Shown here: positions 1-5,542 of the stretch, one piece after another
How the letters are laid out: every line of letters begins with the position of its first letter
How positions within the stretch are numbered: the stretch's first letter is position 1
Assembly (NCBI GenBank): GCA_030532815.1
Contig: JAUNKI010000051.1
Coordinates: forward strand, 1 to 5,542
From: Leptotrichiaceae bacterium
Lineage (GTDB): Bacteria > Fusobacteriota > Fusobacteriia > Fusobacteriales > Leptotrichiaceae
Direction: 5' to 3'
DNA: 5,542 nucleotides
The notes under the pieces: model-generated
Seen by the model: only the letters and a program-made list of their open reading frames with translations
Database searches by the model: none
What the model was told of the DNA's origin: nothing
Program-made: the position numbers and the translations under genes

Positions 1-201
1 AACTCCCAGTCCCTGTATATGATCCGAATGTTCATGAGTTACAAAAATTCCGTCTATATCTTCTATTCTACGCTCTATACTGTTTAATTTTTCTACTGTT
101 TTTTTTCCGCTAAATCCCGCATCTATAAGAAACTTCTTATTTCCCATTTCTATATAGCTGGAATTTCCGCTGCTTCCGCTTCCCAATATTGAAAATTTCA
201 T
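1..201 (-). CDS. walJ: WalJ/YycJ-type MBL-fold metallo-hydrolase, N-terminal part (cut by window edge)
   Basis: This is the first 67 codons of a metallo-beta-lactamase-fold protein; the rest lies beyond position 1. The N-terminus MKFSILGSGSSGNSSYIE and the following LIDAGFSGKK segment match the opening of the WalJ/YycJ (VicX) family. The metal-binding motif HxHxDH is visible as THEHSDHIQGLGV, with His56, His58, Asp60 and His61. In Firmicutes the family sits beside walRK and is linked to cell-wall homeostasis and DNA repair; its substrate is not settled, and some members act as 5'-3' exonucleases. The ATG at 201-199 is chosen because it gives the family's normal N-terminus; AAGG lies 5 bases upstream and GGAG about 12 bases upstream. 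It follows the pseudopilin-like gene by 110 bases with no clear terminator between. No walR or walK is visible here. The family call is firm; the exact role in this organism is inferred. Confidence 0.88.
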   Translation of the reverse strand, partial: MKFSILGSGSSGNSSYIEMGNKKFLIDAGFSGKKTVEKLNSIERRIEDIDGIFVTHEHSDHIQGLGV

Positions 202-311
202 TTGTACCTTTTTCTCCGATTTCTGTAATTTCTGTTTTTATGCTGTCTCAATTTTTTTCTACTGACATTAACTTTTAAATTTTATACGATAATCTTAATC
301 TCTTATTTCCG

Positions 312-749
312 TTATTCTATATTGGGCTTTACTTCTCCCGTTATACCGTTGTAGACCCAACCGCCTTTATTATTTTTTGAAAAAACCGTATTATTGGACT
401 TTTCTATTCCTTTTTTCAAATTTCCCGGAATTTCATAAAGTTTTTCAGTTCCGTAAAATAAATCAAAAGTATATTTTCCGTCAGGACTTTTTATTTCTTT
501 AAGATTATTTTCTTTTCCTGCTATACCTGGATAAACTCCCGTTTTTTCCTTAAATCCTTTTACGGCATTTTCAAATCTCTGAGTTTCTATCTGAATATCT
601 GCTTTTATTATTTTCTCCATTTTCCGTGAAAAGAGATATACCGTAAGAAAAAAAGCCGTAACAAGAACTATTATAAGAACTATTGTTTTTCCTATTACCC
701 TTTTTACAGTTTTTCTGTTTATTTCCATATGATAACCATTTGCAGCCAT
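312..749 (-). CDS. Small membrane-anchored protein resembling a divergent type II secretion/type IV pseudopilin
   Basis: This 145-residue protein has a short basic leader, one transmembrane helix (about residues 21-40, KTIVLIIVLVTAFFLTVYLF) and a soluble C-terminal part. Several traits recall GspG-like pseudopilins: a helix after the membrane segment (KADIQIETQRFENAVKGF, residues 49-66), then KTGVYPG (69-75), and a C-terminal GGWVYNGITGEVKPN (129-143), much like the GGW-Y-TGE ending of many pseudopilins. The N-terminus RVIG/KTIVLIIVLV aligns with the prepilin site G/FTLIEVLV but has Lys at +1 and Leu at +5 instead of Phe and Glu, so prepilin-peptidase processing is uncertain. The ATG at 749-747 has GGAG 7 bases upstream; a second in-frame ATG at 728-726 (Met8) has no good ribosome site. 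It starts 22 bases after the yqeH stop, so co-expression is likely. I am confident it is a gene, and only moderately confident of the family. A plain single-pass membrane protein is the alternative. Confidence 0.8.
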   Translation of the reverse strand: MAANGYHMEINRKTVKRVIGKTIVLIIVLVTAFFLTVYLFSRKMEKIIKADIQIETQRFENAVKGFKEKTGVYPGIAGKENNLKEIKSPDGKYTFDLFYGTEKLYEIPGNLKKGIEKSNNTVFSKNNKGGWVYNGITGEVKPNIE

Positions 750-756
750 ATATATA

Positions 757-760
757 CTCC
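757..760 (-). promoter_or_regulatory. Ribosome binding site of the pseudopilin-like gene (GGAG)
   Basis: GGAG stands 7 bases before the ATG at 749-747, inside the 22-base gap after the yqeH stop codon. It favours this start over Met8 (728-726), which has only a weak ATGG nearby. Confidence 0.6.
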
Positions 761-771
761 AATATTTTATA

Positions 772-1890
772 TTATTTTCTGCCTTTAAACATGGCAGGTC
801 TTACAATTACTTTTGCATATTCGGGAACGGTAAGCTCTATAAATAGCGGTCCTCTTTTTACATTTATCCATCCTAAGCCGGCTATTGCAAGATCTTCATT
901 CTGATGAAGTTCAACTTTGTAAGTTACAAATTTATTCTGTAAATACTTTTCCTTTTCCTCTTTTTTCATTACTTCAAAAAAATTCCCTTTCAGAAGTTCT
1001 TCCACTCTTTCATCTCTAGTAACATGAAATTTTACATTTTTGGAAGAATAAGCTGAAAATACAGCTTTATAATTTTCACTGTCTTTATTTTCCAGTACTT
1101 TGAATCTACAGAAAGCATCAAACATGAAGACACGGTTTTCTTCAAGTTTAAAAGTCTTTCTGGAAATTTCCCCTGAAGGTACTAATTTCAATCCTGTTTC
1201 CACACTTACTAGATCGGAAATCCTTCCTTCGGGTATCAGTCCCGGTGTATCGGTTATTCTTATGTCGGTTTTCGGTATTTTATTACTTATTGATTTTAAG
1301 GTTGTTCCTGAATACTTTGAAGTAGTTATTCTGTTTTTTCCCAACAGCAGATTAATTACCGAAGATTTTCCCACATTTGATGCACCGAGAACAACTGCAT
1401 TTATTTTATCTCCTGAAAATATATTATTTATTTTTCTTATAATCCCGTTTACACCGTATTTACTTTTTGCACTTAAAAACGCAATATCATCAGGAATTAT
1501 ATCTTCCTCCATAAGTCTTTTTTTTATCCAGTCGGCTATTTCCGTCGGATGAATAAAATCAGGAAGCAGATCTATTTTATTTATTAATATTAAGGATCTG
1601 TAATCTTTTAAATAATCAAGTATTTCTTCTGTAAATGACCCCTCAAAATCGATAATATCAAATATCGGAAGTATAATATCCGATTTTTTAATACTTTCTG
1701 TTACTTCTTTTAAATAATCTTCTTTTGTCAGACTGTTTTCAATATTCTGCCCGTAATTTTTTATTTTAAAGCAACGCTGACAGAGAAGTTCTTCTTCAGT
1801 TATAAATTTTTCTTCAGGGACATATCCTTCATTTTCCTTATTTTCAGACTGCAGTTCTATACCGCAGCCTATACATTTTTTTAAAATCAA
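772..1890 (-). CDS. yqeH: YqeH-type circularly permuted ribosome-biogenesis GTPase
   Basis: This 372-residue protein is close to the length of B. subtilis YqeH, a cytoplasmic GTPase needed for 30S subunit assembly. An N-terminal treble-clef zinc finger comes first (Cys6, Cys9, Cys37, Cys40; CIGCG and CQRC). The GTPase motifs then appear in permuted order: G4 NKID (104-107), G5 SAK (140-142), the G1 P-loop GASNVGKS (169-176), G2 GTT (195-197) and G3 DTPG (214-217). This order with the zinc finger in front is diagnostic of the YqeH branch. Residues from about 240 to the end form the YqeH C-terminal domain (AGLGWINV near 337-344). The start is TTG at 1890-1888: GGAGG lies 5 bases upstream, and the frame meets a stop at 1917-1915, which is also the xer stop codon, with no ATG between. 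It lies 24 bases after xer and 22 before the pseudopilin-like gene, so it is probably in the same transcript. Confidence 0.95.
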   Translation of the reverse strand: MILKKCIGCGIELQSENKENEGYVPEEKFITEEELLCQRCFKIKNYGQNIENSLTKEDYLKEVTESIKKSDIILPIFDIIDFEGSFTEEILDYLKDYRSLILINKIDLLPDFIHPTEIADWIKKRLMEEDIIPDDIAFLSAKSKYGVNGIIRKINNIFSGDKINAVVLGASNVGKSSVINLLLGKNRITTSKYSGTTLKSISNKIPKTDIRITDTPGLIPEGRISDLVSVETGLKLVPSGEISRKTFKLEENRVFMFDAFCRFKVLENKDSENYKAVFSAYSSKNVKFHVTRDERVEELLKGNFFEVMKKEEKEKYLQNKFVTYKVELHQNEDLAIAGLGWINVKRGPLFIELTVPEYAKVIVRPAMFKGRK

Positions 1891-1895
1891 TGTTT

Positions 1896-1900
1896 CCTCC
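1896..1900 (-). promoter_or_regulatory. Strong ribosome binding site before the TTG start of yqeH
   Basis: GGAGG is followed by AAACA (5 bases) and then TTG at 1890-1888. It decides the start: no ATG or GTG is available upstream in frame before the stop at 1917-1915, and the zinc-finger Cys6 lies just downstream. Confidence 0.75.
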
Positions 1901-1914
1901 GTTTTATTTTTAGT

Positions 1915-2922
1915 TTATTCCTTTGCCAGTGGATGAGTATTCATATATACATTTTTTAAAAGTGCTTTACTTACATGGGTGTACACCTGAGTTTTAGATA
2001 TACTGCTATGCCCCAGAAGTTCCTGCAGATACCTTATGTCCACTCCGTTATTTAAAAGTTCCGTCGCAAAAGTATGTCTGAATACATGAGGAGTAACTTC
2101 TTTATGGATTTCGGCCTTTTTTGCATAATCCACTATAAGCCTTCTTAAAGATCTCGTTGTAAGCTTTTCTCCTCTACTGTTTGTAAAAACCGTATTTTTA
2201 GTATAATTAAAATATTTTCTCTTTTTTTCTTCTATATACTTTTCCAGCCATTTTTTACTGTTTTCACTGAAAAAGGTAATTCTTTCCTTATTTCCCTTTC
2301 CTATAACTCTTATTTCCCGTTCATCAATATTTATCATATGTTCACTTAAATCTATAAGCTCACTTGCTCTTATTCCGCTCGAATAAAGAAGCTCTATTAT
2401 GAGCCTGTCTCTTATCCCCGTTATTTTTTCAGTATTTATAGCATTTCTCAGTCTGTTTATATCATCTTTATTTAGGACATTGGGCAGTTCTTTTTCAAAT
2501 TTGGGCATTGTAATATAAGTTACCTTGTTAGACTTTATAATTTTCTTTTCCTGTAAATATTTAAAAAATGTCCTTAATGCTGAAATTTTCCTGTTAATAC
2601 TTCTTTTAGACACGGATTTTTCAGATACTGTTTCCTTGTTTCCTCTGTCTGTGGAATTCAGATAAACTATGAAAGATCTGAAAGTTATAGTTTCAATCTG
2701 TTCAAAATCATTAATTTCCTCATATTCTTCCAGATAATCTATAAACTGCATTATATCTTTTCTGTAACTTTTTATTGTATTAAAACTTTTTCCGATTATT
2801 ACTTCCTCATAATACAGAAATTTTTCAACATGAAATTTCAGATTATTTTTTTCTGAATATTTATCTGTTTCGGCATTTACTCCGTTTTCTTTTTTCCTAT
2901 TCTCTGTTTTTACAGTTTCCAT
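1915..2922 (-). CDS. xerC: Xer-family tyrosine recombinase (XerC/XerD-like)
   Basis: This 335-residue integrase-family recombinase probably resolves chromosome dimers at dif. The N-terminal SAM-like core-binding domain covers about residues 28-125 (start of the Xer pattern: FHVEKFLYYEEVIIGKSFNT). The catalytic domain follows from about 146, with all expected residues: Arg185 (GIRASEL), Lys209 (GKGNKER), His279 and Arg282 (PHVFRHTFAT), His305 (LLGHSSI) and the nucleophile Tyr314 (TQVYTHVS). It ends with NTHPLAKE, like many XerC/D proteins. It has roughly 25 extra polar residues at the N-terminus compared with the usual ~300-residue Xer; no internal ATG, GTG or TTG would remove them, and GGGG lies 7 bases before the ATG at 2922-2920. 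It sits 53 bases after topA. The topA neighbourhood favours XerC (CodV in Firmicutes), but C versus D, or a single-Xer system, cannot be settled from the sequence alone. There is no sign of a phage or integron context. Confidence 0.92.
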   Translation of the reverse strand: METVKTENRKKENGVNAETDKYSEKNNLKFHVEKFLYYEEVIIGKSFNTIKSYRKDIMQFIDYLEEYEEINDFEQIETITFRSFIVYLNSTDRGNKETVSEKSVSKRSINRKISALRTFFKYLQEKKIIKSNKVTYITMPKFEKELPNVLNKDDINRLRNAINTEKITGIRDRLIIELLYSSGIRASELIDLSEHMINIDEREIRVIGKGNKERITFFSENSKKWLEKYIEEKKRKYFNYTKNTVFTNSRGEKLTTRSLRRLIVDYAKKAEIHKEVTPHVFRHTFATELLNNGVDIRYLQELLGHSSISKTQVYTHVSKALLKNVYMNTHPLAKE

Positions 2923-2975
2923 ATAAATTCCCCGCTATTTGTTTCGGTTATTATTCTCTATCACTGATTTTTTCA

Positions 2976-5351
2976 CTATTTTTCCGATTTTTTCTTTTTA
3001 ACGGTCTTTTTCTCCGTCCCTTTTTTTGCTGCTGTTTCTTTTTTCGGTTTTGCTGCTGTTTTGGATTTTGAAACCGTCTTTTTTGCCGTTTTCTTTTTAG
3101 AAGAAGCTGATTTTGACTTAGGTATCGCTTTTATATTTTTACAGTCGGGATACCCCGTACATGCTAAAAATTTTCCGAATCTTCCTATTTTTATTTCAAA
3201 AGATCGACTGCATTTTTCACACAATCCCGCTTCCTCTATTATTTTCTTCTCTTCATTGAGAATAACAGTAATTTCTTCATTTATTTCCAAAATTCCGTCC
3301 GTTTCACTTAAAGTCCCTTTTTTATACTTCTGTTTTATTGAAAGGGGAAGTGACATACGCTTCTGATCATTTTCATAATCTTCACTTTCAAGGTATTCTC
3401 CGAATCTTCCTTTTTTAAGTAAATATCTTTTATTTCCTTCAGTAAAGAAGTCCGTCAATATGCCTTTTTTATCTGCCTGAAGTTTTTCCACCTGAGCTTT
3501 TATGAATATTTTCCCCGCTTCAATTTCTTCAGGATTTACAGCTATTCCCTTTAATGTTATTTTTTCTTCGGGATTGGACTCACATATGAGGTATTTGCCG
3601 AACCTTCCTGTTTTCAGTATCATAAATTCTTTTCCGTCTGAACACTGAATATCCGATTCTATCCTTCTTTCTTTCAGTCTTTCTATTTCTTTCTCGTACT
3701 GGTCTAGATGAACTTCCAGTGAACTATAGAATTTTTTCAGAAGTTCTACCCACTGGACATTTCCTTCTTCGATTTTATCCAAATCCTCTTCCATAATTGC
3801 CGTAAATTTTACATTCATTATATCTTCAAAGTTTTTTTCCAGCTCATTTTTCACTTCATAACCGAGAAAAGTCGGATGAAACCTTTTTTCGATAACTTCC
3901 ACATATTCTCTTGTTTTAAGAGTTTCCACTATTGAGGCATAAGTAGACGGTCTGCCTATTCCTTCAGATTCAAGTTTTTTAACAAGTGTCGCTTCCGAAT
4001 ATCTTGTAGGAGGCTTTGTAACCCCTTCTTCTATATTCAGCTTTTCTATCAGATAGCTGTCCCCTTCTTTTAAATCAGGAAAATCGGCTGTTTTTATTTC
4101 ATCTTCCTCTTTAAATATTTTGTAATATCCGTCAAATGTTACTTTATTTATCGTTCCTCTGAATTTATAATCGCCATTTACGGCATTTATCTGCATCTGC
4201 TCATATTTCATAGCTGCAAACTGGGAAACTAAAAATCTGTTCCATATGAGTTTATATAATCTGTACTGGTCATTTGTAAGAAAATCCTTTATTTCCTCGG
4301 GATCAAGATTTATATCCGAAGGTCTTATTCCTTCATGGGCATCCTGAACGTTGGATTTGGAATTTTTATTGACATAATAACCTACATATTCTTTTCCGAA
4401 TTTTTTCGTTATATATTCTTTTGCCATATTGAGGGCATCTACTGAAATCCTTGTAGAATCTGTTCTCATATATGTTATAAGTCCCTTATTTTCTCCGCCT
4501 ATTGAAAGTCCTTCATAAAGCTGCTGAGCTATTCTCATCGTCTTTGTGGCTCCGTACCCGAGATAGGAAGAGGCTAACTGCTGGAGAGTACTCGTCTTGA
4601 ATACTAACGGAGGTCTCTGAGTCTTTTTTTTGACTTCAATACTTTCAAGGGTCAAGGATTTCCCTGTTAATTCTTTTTTGAGCTTTTTCACTATTTTCTC
4701 ATCAAAAATCCTGTCGACTTTTTCTCCGAGTATTTCCAGAAGATTGAGACTTATACCGTTTTCAAGAAGAGCATCCACTTCCCAGTATTTTTGGGGAACA
4801 AAGCTTTTTATTTCGTCTTCAAGCTCACATATAAGTTTAAGAGCTACAGACTGTACACGTCCTGCACTTGCATTTTTATTTATGGTTTTCCACAGTAAAG
4901 GGCTTATTTTATATCCTACTATCCTGTCCAGAAGTCTTCTCGCCTGCTGAGCATTTACAAGATTTTTATTTATATCTCTCGGATTTTTTATTGCATTGTT
5001 TACTGCAGTTTTTGTTATTTCATTAAATTCTATTCTCTTAGTTTTTTCAGGCTGTTTTATATAATTGGATATGTGCCATGCTATGGCTTCTCCTTCCCTG
5101 TCCTGATCCGATGCAAGATATACCGCACTTGCTTTTTTGGATTTTTCCTTCAGTTTTTTAAGTACTTCACCTTTTCCTTTTATAACCTGATATTTAGGTT
5201 CAAAATTATTTTCTACATCTATACCTATTTTTGTTTTGGGTAAATCAATGACATGACCGTACGAAGCCGTAACTTCATAACCTTTTCCCAATATTTTTTC
5301 AATTGTCTTTGCTTTGGACGGCGATTCCACTATTACAAGCTTTTTTGCCAA
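2976..5351 (-). CDS. topA: DNA topoisomerase I (type IA)
   Basis: This enzyme relaxes negatively supercoiled DNA through a 5'-phosphotyrosyl single-strand break. With the TTG start at 5351-5349 it has 791 residues. The Toprim domain (about 1-112) holds Glu9 (VIVESPSKAKT) and Asp82, Asp84, Glu86 (ASDQDREGEA). The active-site tyrosine is Tyr294 in GLITYMRTDSTR. GIGRPSTYASI lies near 464-474. Three GRFGxxL C-terminal units follow, of which only the last is a full zinc ribbon (Cys711, 714, 731, 737). A lysine-rich tail of about 47 residues closes the protein, which ends in TAG. A GTG at 5360-5358 would add MRV, but it lies inside the best ribosome site (GAGGTGA), and the TTG start gives MAKKLVIVESP, placing the Toprim Glu at position 9 as in E. 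coli TopA. It is the first gene of the apparent operon, with xer 53 bases downstream. Confidence 0.97.
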   Translation of the reverse strand: MAKKLVIVESPSKAKTIEKILGKGYEVTASYGHVIDLPKTKIGIDVENNFEPKYQVIKGKGEVLKKLKEKSKKASAVYLASDQDREGEAIAWHISNYIKQPEKTKRIEFNEITKTAVNNAIKNPRDINKNLVNAQQARRLLDRIVGYKISPLLWKTINKNASAGRVQSVALKLICELEDEIKSFVPQKYWEVDALLENGISLNLLEILGEKVDRIFDEKIVKKLKKELTGKSLTLESIEVKKKTQRPPLVFKTSTLQQLASSYLGYGATKTMRIAQQLYEGLSIGGENKGLITYMRTDSTRISVDALNMAKEYITKKFGKEYVGYYVNKNSKSNVQDAHEGIRPSDINLDPEEIKDFLTNDQYRLYKLIWNRFLVSQFAAMKYEQMQINAVNGDYKFRGTINKVTFDGYYKIFKEEDEIKTADFPDLKEGDSYLIEKLNIEEGVTKPPTRYSEATLVKKLESEGIGRPSTYASIVETLKTREYVEVIEKRFHPTFLGYEVKNELEKNFEDIMNVKFTAIMEEDLDKIEEGNVQWVELLKKFYSSLEVHLDQYEKEIERLKERRIESDIQCSDGKEFMILKTGRFGKYLICESNPEEKITLKGIAVNPEEIEAGKIFIKAQVEKLQADKKGILTDFFTEGNKRYLLKKGRFGEYLESEDYENDQKRMSLPLSIKQKYKKGTLSETDGILEINEEITVILNEEKKIIEEAGLCEKCSRSFEIKIGRFGKFLACTGYPDCKNIKAIPKSKSASSKKKTAKKTVSKSKTAAKPKKETAAKKGTEKKTVKKKKSEK
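3024..3061 (-). repeat. Short direct repeat inside the topA lysine-rich tail
   Basis: The 14-base plus-strand unit ttttgctgctgttt occurs at 3024-3037 and again at 3048-3061, a 24-base period. It encodes an 8-residue repeat in the TopA tail (TAAKPKKE then TAAKKGTE). It looks like low-complexity expansion of a basic tail rather than a mobile or regulatory repeat. Confidence 0.7.
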
Positions 5352-5356
5352 AACTC

Positions 5357-5363
5357 TCACCTC
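5357..5363 (-). promoter_or_regulatory. Ribosome binding site deciding the TTG start of topA
   Basis: GAGGTGA is a 7-base contiguous match to the extended Shine-Dalgarno consensus, followed by GAGTT (5 bases) and TTG at 5351-5349. The competing GTG at 5360-5358 overlaps this site and has only AT-rich sequence upstream, so it would have no ribosome site of its own. Confidence 0.75.
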
Positions 5364-5375
5364 AAATTTTTAAAA

Positions 5376-5404
5376 ATTATATATAACGTTTTTTATTTTC
5401 ATAA
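5376..5404 (-). promoter_or_regulatory. Candidate sigma-70 promoter for topA and the operon
   Basis: A perfect -10 hexamer TATAAT lies at 5381-5376. Seventeen bases upstream the -35 position reads TTATGA (5404-5399), only 3 of 6 matches to TTGACA. Transcription would begin near 5369, giving a leader of roughly 18 bases that contains the ribosome site. The region is so AT-rich that a chance TATAAT is quite possible, hence the low confidence. Confidence 0.35.
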
Positions 5405-5510
5405 TTAAATTTATACATTTACATCTGTTAATTTATAAAAAAATTTAAAATCGGACAAAACAAGGTATTTTATTGTATAAATTCCCTATTTCCGCATATT
5501 TAAATCTGTT

Positions 5511-5542
5511 TTAAATCAGTCTTATATATTTTCCCGTTCCTG
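5511..5542 (-). CDS. Possible C-terminal tail of an upstream gene, perhaps dprA
   Basis: One minus-strand frame entering from the right edge reads GTGKYIRLI and stops at TAA (5513-5511). The small aromatic and basic ending (G-K-Y-I-R-L) resembles the C-terminus of the DprA/Smf winged-helix domain, and dprA lies directly before topA in many bacteria. Only nine residues are visible. The other two frames end QERENI (stop at 5524-5522) and RNGKIYKTDLKQI, so the frame choice is a judgement, not proof. Between this stop and topA lie about 150 bases of AT-rich DNA without a visible gene or clear terminator. Confidence 0.3.
   Translation of the reverse strand, partial: GTGKYIRLI

Noticed and set aside
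202..311. Possible promoter or terminator in the 110-base gap before the walJ-like gene
   Set aside because: A TATAAA occurs at 286-281 on the minus strand but no -35 match stands at a proper distance. The only inverted repeat (TGTC/GACA) is a 4-base stem without a following T-run. Nothing can be called.
571..904. Short frames on both strands around the yqeH/pseudopilin-like junction (571-762 minus, 683-904 plus)
   Set aside because: They overlap the better-supported genes, have no family resemblance, and the 571-762 frame simply reads the pseudopilin-like gene out of phase.
1100..1552. Plus-strand open frame of 150 codons
   Set aside because: It lies wholly opposite yqeH, whose protein motifs are unmistakable. 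The frame is open because the strand complementary to a purine-rich gene has few stops; its translation shows no recognisable domain.
1915..2922. The recombinase as a sign of a mobile element or integron
   Set aside because: Its sequence fits the chromosomal XerC/D type, it lies in an operon-like row of core genes, and no attachment site, tRNA, inverted repeat or phage gene is nearby.
4630..4950. Plus-strand open frame opposite topA (and another at 3061-3366)
   Set aside because: Both are antisense to conserved TopA coding sequence, have Phe/Ser/Leu-rich translations typical of antisense frames, and show no convincing ribosome site.
5461..5520. Inverted repeat CTG-ATTTAAAA-CAG and duplicated GATTTAAA just after the possible dprA stop
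   Set aside because: The stem is very short and AT-rich, with no GC-rich core or T-tract, so it does not qualify as a terminator or operator; chance is likely in such AT-rich DNA.

Overview
The window is AT-rich. The plus strand is strikingly rich in T and C because every gene lies on the minus strand and its coding strand is purine-rich (heavy AAA, GAA, ATA and AGA use). Two of the genes appear to start with TTG. This composition, together with the protein sequences, suggests a low-GC bacterium of the Fusobacteriota, perhaps Leptotrichiaceae. That assignment is an inference from style and gene content; no rRNA or other marker is present to prove it.

Read in the direction of transcription (right to left), the layout is as follows. 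At 5511-5542 there is a short C-terminal tail of an upstream gene, possibly dprA. A roughly 150-base AT-rich gap with a candidate promoter comes next. Then come topA, DNA topoisomerase I (5351-2976); a Xer-type tyrosine recombinase (2922-1915); a YqeH-type circularly permuted ribosome-assembly GTPase (1890-772); a small membrane-anchored pseudopilin-like protein (749-312); and the first 67 codons of a WalJ/YycJ-type metallo-hydrolase (201-1), cut by the window edge. Gaps inside the cluster are 53, 24, 22 and 110 bases. No convincing terminator hairpin was seen in any of them, so at least topA, xer, yqeH and the small gene are probably one transcription unit.

Functionally this is mostly a housekeeping block. 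TopA relaxes negative supercoils, the Xer protein probably resolves chromosome dimers, YqeH helps assemble the 30S subunit, and the WalJ-like protein is linked in Firmicutes to cell-wall and DNA-repair homeostasis. The topA-xer adjacency recalls the Firmicutes topA-trmFO-xerC(codV) order with trmFO missing. I see no mobile element, CRISPR array, RNA gene or defence system. The least ordinary item is the 145-residue pseudopilin-like protein, whose N-terminus resembles a type IV prepilin leader but lacks the usual Phe+1 and Glu+5.
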